Source: Rhodotorula mucilaginosa (taxonomy: Eukaryota > Basidiomycota > Microbotryomycetes > Sporidiobolales > Sporidiobolaceae). From it: 64,000 bases of DNA. The stretch's first letter is position 1, and the number at the start of each line of letters is the position of its first letter. Made by a program: the position numbers and the translations under genes. Shown in pieces: positions 1-8,944 of this stretch. The stretch spans positions 186,001 to 250,000 of the forward strand of contig CP137874.1 in the NCBI GenBank assembly GCA_034406715.1. Reading direction: 5' to 3'. The notes under the pieces were generated by a model that saw only the letters and a program-made list of their open reading frames with translations, searched no databases and was not told the origin of the DNA.

Positions 1-58
1 CTTGCTAGGGCTTAGCTGACTCTAGCGATAAGCGAGCACCACTTTCTCACGGCGCGGG

Positions 59-2009
59 ATGCCCGCCCCTGTCGCTTCTCGCTCGCTCTCTGCAGACACG
101 ACAGCTCACCCGCTCGCTCCGGCTTACATCCTGCGCGCCCATGCTGCACCAGTGTCGTGCCTCTTGTTCAGTCAGGATGGCCGCTTCTTGTACAGCGGGT
201 GAGTCCGTCCTTGCACTCAACGAACCCGTCAGGTGTTTACACTTTGATCCCCAGCGGCACGGACGGCTACGTCGCCATGTGGCGCCTGCGGACCTTTCGA
301 CCGCGCTACTTGTGGAAAGCGCACGAGGGAGGGATACTCGGTCTCGCCGAATTCGATGGCGGTGTCCTCACGTAGGTCGTTCTCCTCGCCGTCCCATGGC
401 GGTTGCGCATGCTGACCACGTTAACCTTATACAGACAGGGACGAGACAACCTCGTACACCTGTATCGCTTCCCCCTGAGCGGCAAAGGAGCAGAGGCAAC
501 GGCTGGCACTTCCATCGACATCGGAGCCGCGACGGCAGTCCCGTCCCCGTCTCACCCTTCGCCAGGTTTCGGCGAGCCGGGGTGGACCCTCGACGTCAAC
601 GCGATGAACTTCTGCCGCATGAGCGTACTCCCGCTCAGACCGACAAAGTGCGTGGTCGTCGATCGCAAGGGCAAAGGTCGTGCGGATCCCGACTGCGACT
701 TGGAAGAAGCAGAGCAGGACACGCACACTGGCGGAGGCGCCTTGATCGCAGTGCCTAGTCTGACAAAGGACGATTACGTGCGTTCGTGCGCAGATTCTCG
801 TATCCGGTGCTGCACAGACCCCTGACTTGACACCCTCCTCGAGAACAGGTCGACGTTTTCCATTACCCTTCCAAAGCACGCATCCACCGATCGATCAGCA
901 AGGACGCCTTTATCGGCCACAAGACGGGTACGTCCTCTCTCGCGGTAACTTGTGCGGGTCCCAAGGAGGCTGAACTGGAGCCGGTGAACAGGAAGTGTCA
1001 TGGCGGTGCATCTCTTTTACCCACCTCGCGCCGGTTCTAGCCCGACAAATCCAACATCGGCGACGGCCAACACAGCTTCGACAGACTCGGCAGCAGCTCC
1101 GGACCTGCACATCTTGATTGGCTATGAATCCGGCCACCTCGCCCTCTTCCGCTTCCACCCCAACCCTTCTTTCGAACTCGTCACCACAGCCGACTCGCAG
1201 ACCTACCATCGACCTCGATCGGGCAAGATGGTTGAAGAGAATGAGGGGTGGGAGCTCGTCTGGGCCGAAAAGGGTCATCGCGATGCTGGTCAGTTTTTCT
1301 CTCTTAGGCGGCCAACCTCACGTATGAGTGCATACTGAAGGATCTACCTCCGTACTTCCGGGACGCAGTCATGTCCTTGGCCGTGGACTCGAAAGCCAGA
1401 TTCGCCTACACCGTCGCGGCGGATCACTTTCTCTGCAAGTATCGGATCTCGGACCTGGTACGTTCGTACCGCTTTGCCGTTCACTCTTGGATTTTTCGCT
1501 GAAGAGGCGGTTGCGTCCGACAGAGTACCGAGGAGGCAACTCTGCCGAGGATCCATGTCGAATCGACGCCTTCTCCCGGCAAATCGGGCGTGGCGGTCCG
1601 TGGCGATGGCAAGCTGCTCGCGACCGCCGGCTGGGATGGCGAGTAAGTCAACTCCAGACCAGCTTCCGTTCCCCGATATCTGCTGTTGAACCGACATGCT
1701 GCACGCCTGTCCTGCAGATTGCGGCTCTACTCGGCCAAGACGCTGGCGCCACTCGCAGTTCTCTCGCTTCACCGTCTCTCGCTCCAAGCCATTGCGTTCG
1801 CACCCGTCCCACCATCGAGAATCCATCCCACAACAGCAGCAGCAGCTCACGGCGTTTCTTCAGACCCGGGGACCGGATCCGACACCGACGACGACGAAGA
1901 CGGCGGCGGAGGGGCGTCGACGAGTAACAGACGGCGGCTGTGGTTGGCGACGGGCGGACAAGAGACCAAGATCTCGCTGTGGGAACCGTATCCTGCGCGT
2001 CCTTTGTGA
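59..2009 (+). CDS. ASA1: ASTRA-associated protein 1 (WD40 repeat protein)
   Basis: The model has eight exons: 59-198, 255-371, 435-777, 849-927, 992-1288, 1369-1457, 1524-1642 and 1718-2009. All introns are GT-AG and in phase, giving about 491 aa. The ATG at 59 is chosen because it opens the frame just before the first WD40 blade (ILRAHAAPVSCLLFSQDG), and the next ATGs are in other frames. WD40 blades are visible along the protein: DGYVAMWRLRTFRPRYLWKA, GRDNLVHLYRF, ILIGYESGHLALFRF, LLATAGWDGELRLYSAKTL, and a last blade WLATGGQETKISLWEPYP at the C terminus. This blade order and ending match the Asa1/GNB1L family. Family knowledge: the protein is a subunit of the ASTRA complex, which helps the TTT/R2TP chaperones mature PIKK kinases. 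It lies head to tail with the LYR gene. The family assignment is by pattern recognition, so a generic WD40 protein cannot be fully excluded. Confidence 0.85.
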
Positions 2010-2302
2010 AGGCGGGAATGTGTAGCTCGCACGGGAGAGGCGGATCTGCAAGTGTGCATTGCCTGCCTCGTGAACTCTCAGACGAAGTCGACCTGCAGCG
2101 GGTGGATTTTTTGCGGATCAAGCGTCTCTCTTTCGTATTACTATTGCTGCTGGCCATGCCTAGCGTACTGAAATTCCCTTTTAAGGCTTCGACACGGCCG
2201 TAATACTCCGGTCTGAAGTTTCGCCTCTCCCTGCCTCACTGCTGGCCGGACCAAATCTCCTTGCTTCCATTCTTCCACTTGTACGCCGAACTTCAAGCTG
2301 CC

Positions 2303-2776
2303 ATGCGTGCCAGCTTGATCGCTACCGTAGCCGCACGCTCCTCTCGCTTCGCCGACAAGCTGGCACTTCCTCTCGACTACGTGCGTTGTTCCCTCTCCAC
2401 ATCGCGGCCAAGCTGCCGAGCTGATGGACCACACCCACCAGTTCGTGAACCGTACAAAGGCTCTGGCGCTCTACCGACAGTTCATCCGGGCGACCAAGAG
2501 CTTGGGCGATGCGCGCACGCGATGGGAGACGATGGAGTGGATCCGGAACGACTTTGAGCGAAACCGCGCCGTGGTCGACTCGGTGAGTACATACAGCGCT
2601 GCTTTTTCGGCTGATACCTCGAGCAACGATACATGGACTCAATGCCGCTGCCCGCCCCGCAGGAAAAGTGCAAGACGCTGCTGTCTCTCGGCCATCGCCA
2701 GCTGAAGCAACTCGGCTCGACCAGCAGTCTGATCGGCGGCAACACTTCCAAGTTCCGAGGAGGCCGACGCGCGTAG
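2303..2776 (+). CDS. LYR-motif protein, LYRM2-like
   Basis: Three exons (2303-2380, 2421-2582, 2663-2776), all in phase, encode 117 aa. The N terminus is basic and serine/alanine rich (MRASLIATVAARSSRFADK), as expected for mitochondrial import. The Complex1_LYR signature follows: ALYRQFIRAT, then ETMEWIRNDFERNR, then KCKTLLSLGHRQLKQLG. This spacing resembles human LYRM2 (LYR, then RDEFRRNK, then MMISQGNMQL). Family knowledge: LYR proteins bind the acyl-carrier protein in the mitochondrial matrix and help assemble or stabilise respiratory complexes; LYRM2 is linked to complex I. The ATG at 2303 is preferred over an upstream in-frame option because it begins the presequence directly. The first intron, of only 40 nt, is the shortest in the window, and its acceptor at 2420 is forced by a TGA in the alternative reading. 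Confidence 0.8.
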
Positions 2777-3461
2777 AGCACACGCAGGGCGTGCGCATAC
2801 AGGTGGACGGCCAGATCGGAGCTACTTCTGGACTTCCAGCGGCGGGAGAACGACGCCCTCCGCCCTCAGGAAACTCATGGAGGACCAGGAAACTGAGCAG
2901 GGCAGGTACGCCTCCTGTCTAAGCTCAACTACAGCTGCATGAGAGTGTGCTGACACCGGTTTATCTCTCTCAGGACGCGGTCTTCAGCGGTCAAGGCGCT
3001 GGAAAAGGGGCGGCAGTTTCCGAGTTTCCGCTCCGGCGCCCTCAAGACGGTCAATCTGACACTCTCAACCCTTCGGAACGACCGCGGTCTCTGACGACCA
3101 AGCGCGCGGACTCCTTCCGACTATCCCGCCGTGGAGATCTCGATGGACGGCGTAGGACGGCTGCAGGATAGATTACGGCCGTTCTCTCTGTCGAAGCCTT
3201 GTGGCGAGGATCCTCCCGTCCTGCAAGGTGTATCTGCAGCGCAACCCTTCGAACCCGTGCCGTCTTTGCATCCAGACTGTTTTGGCCATGTCACGGCGAA
3301 GCGTATGCAAGCGTATGAGCCAGATTGCTATGTCCGCGGAGGTTTCTGACTCTCCAGCGATGAGAGAGGAACTCGACTCTTGAGTCGGACCCTACACGCC
3401 TGGCTCCAGTGATTGCACGATTGCCCGTGTACAGCACAGTCTCTAGCCGAGTCAACGGCCG
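2777..3461 (+). other. Intergenic stretch, possible small unassigned spliced ORF
   Basis: No gene is firmly supported here. One reading frame around 2870-3092 is open and contains a well-formed GT-AG intron (donor GTACGC near 2906, CTGAC branch, acceptor near 2974). It would give a short basic peptide starting MEDQETEQGR. I do not recognise it. It may be a spliced 3' UTR of the LYR gene, a decayed gene, or chance. Confidence 0.25.
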
Positions 3462-5462
3462 ATGCTGCGCGGCGCTTGCCGCTGCTTCGCTTCATCGCTG
3501 CTCGCCTGGACCGCTCGACCCGTCTCACGATCACCGATACAGCAGGCAGGCAGATATGAGCTCTTAGCACAGCAGCAAAGGGCGATCTCGACTACGTGGC
3601 CGAGATGCGCCGGCGGCAAAGGCAAAATCCCTCGCGACTCGTCGGTCCTCGACCTGTTCCTCGGCCCCTCGGCGGATGCATCTGGCGCAAGCTCCCCCGA
3701 CGCCAGTGCGGCAAAGGGCCAAACGCATGTCTCTCAAGGGCAGTCTCCTACCAGCCTGATCGCGGCCGCAGACTCGGACCCACCGAAATCAAAACCGGGC
3801 ATCTTTGCCTCGTTTCTGCGACGAGGACCGACTCGAAGTGCAGGGCCGTCGACGGCGGCAGCAAGTCGGCGGAGTGGCGGATCTGTCGACCTCGAAGAGG
3901 AAAGGAGGGCCCGTGACCGGAATCTCGAGACCGCCAAGGCGCTCGAACGGACTTTGCGCTCGTCGAGGGGGACCGCCGTTTCCGGTGGCGCAGCCGGTTC
4001 GGGTCTCGACGTGCGCTGCACGACGCTCGATGCACGCGGCAAGGTGTCATCCATGGTGGCGCATGTCCCGAAGGACGAGCTCTGCAGGAGATACGGCATC
4101 CAGCCGCGTGACTTGCGCAAACTCGACTCGGCCGTTCCCACCAGCGTCCCGACCATCTTGTCGCGGCGGAACTGCATCATCTTGACCATGCTGCACTTGC
4201 GCGTCGTCATCACGGCGCAAGAGGTGACTATATTCGACTCGGTCGGCTCCGAAGACAGGTGCGGCTGTTCCCGTTGCCCCTAGCCCCCCCCCCAGTGACC
4301 CTGCTGACACGGTCGGCTCCACCCGCAGTTGGCTCAAGGGAGTGTTTATCTGGTCTCTCGAGCACGCCCTCAAGGCCACCGGCAAAGCGGCTCACGGCCT
4401 ACCTTACGAGTTCCGAGCCCTCGAGTCGTGCCTCATCAGCGTCGTCACCGCTCTCGAAACCGATCTCGCCAACGTCCGCAGCCACGTGATTGAGCTTCTC
4501 GCGCACATGGAGGACCATATCGATCGCGAGAACCTGCGCTTGTTGCTGCACTACTCGCGCAAATTGTCGGTCTTTCAGAAACGAGCGACGCTCGTGCAGG
4601 AGTGCCTCGATGAGCTTCTCGCGAACGGTGGGTCTTTCTTCGGCCCTGTCGATGCGCGAGCCAGGTGCTGACTCTCTGGTCTGCTTTAAATCTAGACGAG
4701 GACCTTGCGAATATGTACTTGACAGCAAAGGCGCAGGACAAGCCGCGGGCCAACGACGATCACGAGGAGATCGAGCTGTTGCTCGAGTCTTTCTCCAAGC
4801 AGTGCGAAGAAATTGTCAGCGAGGTCGAGACGCTCGAGGTGGGTCGAACTTTATCTTCTGTACAGGGCTCGCTCCGGGGAAGATCTTGCTGACGCTTTCG
4901 CTTGCCTGCAGGCGAATGTCCGCCATACCGAGGACATTATCGAGCTCATCCTCGACTCGAACCGGAACTCGCTCCTCGGCCTCGACCTGCGCGTCAGCAT
5001 CGCTACTCTCGGCCTGACTGCAGGAGCGCTCGTCGCGGGTCTGTTCGGCATGGTGCGTCTTTTTGTGCTCATTGCTCGGGATTTGTCCCTTCTGCGACAC
5101 ACTACTGACGGGTATCTCTTTCCTACTCGTTTACTCCGTATAGAATGTGAGTGTCTTCCTTTGCCGTTGTGGGCGAGAAAGGGCCTTGTGCTGACCGCTG
5201 CCCTTCCCCACAGCTGCTGAACCGCATCGAGGAGAGCCCGTTCGCCTTCCCGCTCGTTTCCTTGACCACCTTTGCCCTCGCTGCATTCGTGACCTCGTTC
5301 GGTCTCCGCCGCTTGGCTCGCTTGCGCCGCGTCAACCTCGGCTGGCGAGACGAAGTCCGACAGCTGCAGGTCGGCGACAAATGGGGCATGGGAGGTCGGC
5401 GAGGCGGCAAAGGCGGGCATGCCAGCACTACCGGTGCGGCAGCTCGGCGTCGCAGAGACTGA
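3462..5462 (+). CDS. MRS2: Mitochondrial Mg2+ channel of the CorA/MRS2 family
   Basis: Six exons: 3462-4258, 4329-4627, 4696-4838, 4912-5052, 5144-5146 and 5214-5462, encoding about 543 aa. The N terminus (MLRGACRCFASSLLAWTARP) looks like a matrix-targeting presequence and is followed by a low-complexity stretch. The CorA/MRS2 core then runs through YGIQPRDLRKLDS, ILSRRNCIILTMLHLRVVIT and SWLKGVFIWSLEHALK to the membrane part. TM1 (VSIATLGLTAGALVAGLFGM) leads into the GMN signature, then NRIEESPFAFPLV and TM2. Family knowledge: MRS2 forms a pentamer in the inner membrane that carries Mg2+ into the matrix, and GMN is essential and invariant. By my model the N of GMN comes from a separate 3-nt exon. 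The paralogue LFM1/LPE10 is an alternative name, but the family call is secure. Confidence 0.93.
5144..5146 (+). other. MRS2: 3-nt microexon (AAT) coding the Asn of the GMN motif
   Basis: The exon before it ends with GGC ATG at 5052. The next usable exon starts with CTG CTG AAC CGC at 5214. Between them, a GTGCGT donor pairs with the acceptor TATAG at 5139-5143, then comes AAT, then a GTGAGT donor at 5147 with acceptor CCACAG at 5213. The two introns are 91 and 67 nt and both are phase 0. Skipping the triplet gives GM-LLNRIEES, which lacks the invariant Asn. Including it gives GMN-LLNRIEES, the expected motif. Confidence 0.8.
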
Positions 5463-5589
5463 GGTCGATTCCGCCGCCTCTTATAGATTTGTACAGATTT
5501 CCTCGATAGATCACATCTCTTTTTTGTTGTTGACAATCCTAGCACCGCTCATCCCTGCACCTTGACCTTTGCCCGCAGGCTGTTGGAAG

Positions 5590-6600
5590 ACTTGTCAGGT
5601 CTGTCGACAAAGCCAAGCACATGGGAAGCTCCGAAGAGGTCGAATTGTGCTGGAACAAAGGTTCCTCGCGAATGTGGACTGTGATCTCAGGAATGCTCTC
5701 TGGACTCTAAGGGCGGAGCTGAGGCTTGGCTGAGGACATTTTCTCTGATCCGTTGAGCTCCGCTTTCTCGCCTTACTCGTACTTCGGAATTGGCGCCCTG
5801 CAGCTTCCGGTGTTCTGGTCACCCTGGAAAGTCGTCGCTTTGCTCGGATTACAGTCTTGGGAAAGCACTTTAAAGGGTGCGTTTCGCAGATCAGTTGACT
5901 GAGCTCCGCCTCCACAGCTCGCACTCACTTTGGCTACTGCTCCCTTGGCTTCTGGTTTATTCTGCAGACTATCACCTGCTCTATACTATAGCCTCAGGTC
6001 TGCGCTCCGGGAGATCAAGATGTGGTGTTTTCTCGGGTTGATTGAGCTGGACCTTCCCGCTTCGCTCTCGCTTCAGCCTTTGCTCCCCTCACGGTCCAGC
6101 CGACTCAGTAGGCTACTCGGATGCCACTATATCTGGAGCATAACTTCAGTAATGCGCTCCGGGGCCAGGGAGCACCTTTTTGCTTTGTGAAACCGTGCTC
6201 GACCTTCTCGCTTTGCTCCCATCTCAGCTATGGCTCCCTGCCACGCACAATCTGCATACGAGGCTGCGCAGCTACTTCTTATCCAGACTATGGTGTCGAG
6301 GAGGCACTACACGATCAAGATGCGAAGCCGGTGGCGTGCTGCGTCTGTCTCGCGCTCGACCTTCTCGCTTCGCCATGCCTTTCCTATTGCTCCCCGTGAA
6401 CTCTGGTCAGGTGAACAGGGGTTGCAGCTGTTATTTCGCTTGGCCTATGGTCCTGGGAAGGTGCTTGGGAGCGAAGGGCCGGGGCTGAGCACGTCTCTGC
6501 ACGATTGAGCGAGCTGGACCTTCTCGCCTCACCCCCCTGCTTCGGCTCTCCATACCCTTGAGTTCTGCTTTATGTGCCTACGAATCTGTCAGTGTATCTG
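5590..6600. repeat. Left block of a degenerate tandem repeat (~145-160 bp unit)
   Basis: A core resembling GAGCTSGACCTTCTCGCTTC recurs near 5755, 5901, 6044, 6195, 6353 and 6511. Between cores there is a second conserved block around ATGCGCTCCGGGG, for example near 6001 and 6155. Units are diverged but co-linear, with spacings of 143-158 bp. No protein gene is visible. The same unit recurs at about 20.05-20.93 kb in the same orientation on the other side of the retroelement pair. Confidence 0.7.
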
Positions 6601-6702
6601 AGCTATAGTCTTTGTGCTACGTTCAGGGAGAGTTGATTCGACCTTGCGGCCGATTCGGAGACGAGCTAGCAAGGGGAGCTGGACAGCCACGAGCGACGTG
6701 AG

Positions 6703-6945
6703 TGTTGGCGCAAGTGCTGAAGCCTGTAGGGTTCCCGCCGCGGCTAGAGAGAAGTGTAAACGTCGGTGCTATGCAAGGACAAGCGAGATCATATCTACCT
6801 AGAGAGAAGTGTAAACGTCGGTGAGGAGAAGGAAAGAAAGAGGGAAACATGATGAAACTGAACATGGCCCTCGGACCTCCGGACTCGCCGGAACAAAACT
6901 TCCTCCGAAAATCCTCCCGACCACCACTCTCCGTACTTCCCAACA
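6703..6945 (-). repeat. LTR, low-coordinate end (3' LTR in element sense)
   Basis: This is a 243-bp LTR with TGTTGG...CCAACA termini in element orientation. It contains an internal direct repeat of about 24 bp around AGAGAGAAGTGTAAACGTCG, near 6742 and 6799. A purine tract, AGGAGGAG in element sense, abuts its inner edge at 6946-6953 and is the likely polypurine tract. The target duplication GTGAG lies just outside at 6698-6702. Confidence 0.92.
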
Positions 6946-6951
6946 CTCCTC

Positions 6952-7373
6952 CTAACAGGCACCCCAAGTCCCATCCGTCGGCCACCCGATGAGGCCGTAC
7001 CGCTTGCCGAGTTCGAGGACGCGACGAGCCGGCAGCGCCTTGGTGAGGAGGTCCGCGATGTTCTCGGTGCCGGGGATCCATTTGAGTTCGACAAATTCGC
7101 GCTCGATCTGCTCCCGGACGAACTTGAGCTTGACGTCGTGCTGCTTCTTCTCCTCCATATAGGTGGGAGAATGGAGCGCGTCGACGCCCGCCTTGTTGTC
7201 GTTCAGGATACGCAGGGGTGCGCTGTTGCCGATGGGAAGCGTAGAAATGATCGACGAGTACCACTCGAGCTCGGTGAGAGCGACTGAGATGGCACTCAGC
7301 TCCGCCTGGAAGGTCGAGAGCTGAACGGATTGCTGGCGGCGCGAGACCGTGTGGATGGTCGATCCGTCGAGCT
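6952..7373 (-). CDS. Copia RNase H C-terminal part, copy A
   Basis: This is the C-terminal part of the copia RNase H region and lies beyond the hAT insertion. It carries typical copia residues such as FQAELSAISVALTELEW, ILNDNKAGV and PGTENIADLLTKALP. The frame ends just before the polypurine tract. It is a fossil part of the interrupted polyprotein of copy A. Confidence 0.85.
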
Positions 7374-8936
7374 TAGAGAATGTTGTCCCGTGCCCGTGAC
7401 CTCCCGTGCGACGGGCACGGGCGTGAAAATTTTGACTTTTGCTCGACGGGGGAGCGCACGGGGCACGGCCCCCCGTACCCCGTACTGTACGGAGGTACGG
7501 CCCGTGTGACGGGGGAGACGGGTCGGACTTGTCTGCTTTCGAGATCAAGATCTCTCCTCACTTCAAGAGCTCTCCTCGCTTTCTGACTCGCCAGTTTGTA
7601 GCGCAAGGGAATCTCCTATCATTGTCACCCAATCTCTTCCTGCTCTACTTGCGGGAACTGACTACGAGAAGCGAGAGCTGAGGCGCTGAGGAACAGCTCT
7701 TCAGCTTCCCCGCGGCAAGTCCCTCTCTGCCGCCGACGGCTTCCCAAGTCACGGCATAACCGAGACTGCTTGGTTGGAGCCATTCTCCCAAAGGTGACCA
7801 CATGGAACCCTCCGCATCAAGGAAGACTGCGTACAGGCAAAAGCAAGGTATGATCAGCTTCCCATAACCAGGTGGTGGAAGGAGCGTCGGCAGAGAGGAG
7901 GCCGAGGAAAGGAAGCATCACGGATGAAGGAAGAGCAGGAAATAGTGGTGACAGGAAAGAGCAGAACTCACCCAAAATAGCGACCGATGGCCACGAACGA
8001 GTCGTTCGAGTCGGAGGAGATGGCGAGTTGGAAGACGAAGCAGTCGATCTTGGTGCTGTAGAGCGACGTAAACGGCTCTAGCCTCTGAAGTAGGAGAAAG
8101 AGGATCATGGGTGTAGCGTAGATTCGGTGTCTGGAGAGTGATTCTGCGCGAGGTGTGAGGAAAGATGGGGAAGAAAAAGAGAGCAAGGTCAGCAGCGGTT
8201 GCGCCAGTCCACATCGCACACCTTGTGTAGCGTAGCATGTCTCCACTTCATAAGGCGCCCACAAATCTCGCGTGGGCTGCTGCATGCTCGGACCCGTCGC
8301 CGTCTTCACAGCCAGTGCCAACAAGAGTAGGGGCAACCCGGGATTCTCTCTCGCCCCCAGCCCATGTGGGCGGTCCACAATATCGGCAGCCTTCCGAGAG
8401 TCGGCGATACAAGCACATGTTGGTGGCCGAGGTAGCTAGCCCAGAGAGAGGGAGCGGGGGAGAGGGGACAGCAGACTCACTCGACGTGCCCAATGTTTCC
8501 CACCCAATTCTGGTCCCTCGAGGCACATTCAAGCGTTGCCGAGAGCTGCTGGAGAGTTCATGGTAGCAGTGCTCCTCTCGCTGGCGCCGGGAGCATGAGG
8601 ACAAGCGTTGCCAGTGAGCAGAGAGAGCAAAAGAGACGAGGCGGACTTCGCTCAGGCCGACTCTTGCCGCTCAGGCCGCTCGACGCCGCGGAGCTTGCAA
8701 GCCTTTTTTGAAACCTACTCTTTGAGGCTAACGAAATGCTCAGAGACGCTATTTATGCAATGTAAAATCTTCTACAGATGCTACAAGTTTCTTGAAGCCC
8801 GTACTTTCCCGTCAGACGGGACTTTGATCGTCGCGACGGGTGCGGCACGGCGTATGGGGCCCGTGCGTCCCGTACGTACCGCCGTACAAATCCCCGTACC
8901 CCGTTCAGGCCCCGTTCTGAACGGCAACATTCTCTA
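7374..8936. mobile_element. Non-autonomous hAT-like DNA transposon, copy 1 (nested in copia)
   Basis: The element is 1563 bp. It has perfect 12-bp terminal inverted repeats, TAGAGAATGTTG...CAACATTCTCTA, and a perfect 8-bp target duplication GTCGAGCT (7366-7373 and 8937-8944). An 8-bp duplication and TAGNG-type ends fit the hAT superfamily. About 150 bp inside each end there is dense clustering of CCCGT/ACGGG motifs, including small palindromes, as seen in hAT subterminal transposase-binding regions. No transposase-like frame is visible, so it would depend on an autonomous relative elsewhere. The middle (about 7550-8700) is non-repetitive and unrecognised. Confidence 0.85.
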
Positions 8937-8944
8937 GTCGAGCT

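Noticed and set aside
8753-8790. Resemblance of GCAATGTA...GATGCTACAAG in the hAT end to the sequence at 19839-19866
   Set aside because: It is only a few short shared words. There is too little to infer a second element fragment at the insertion flank.
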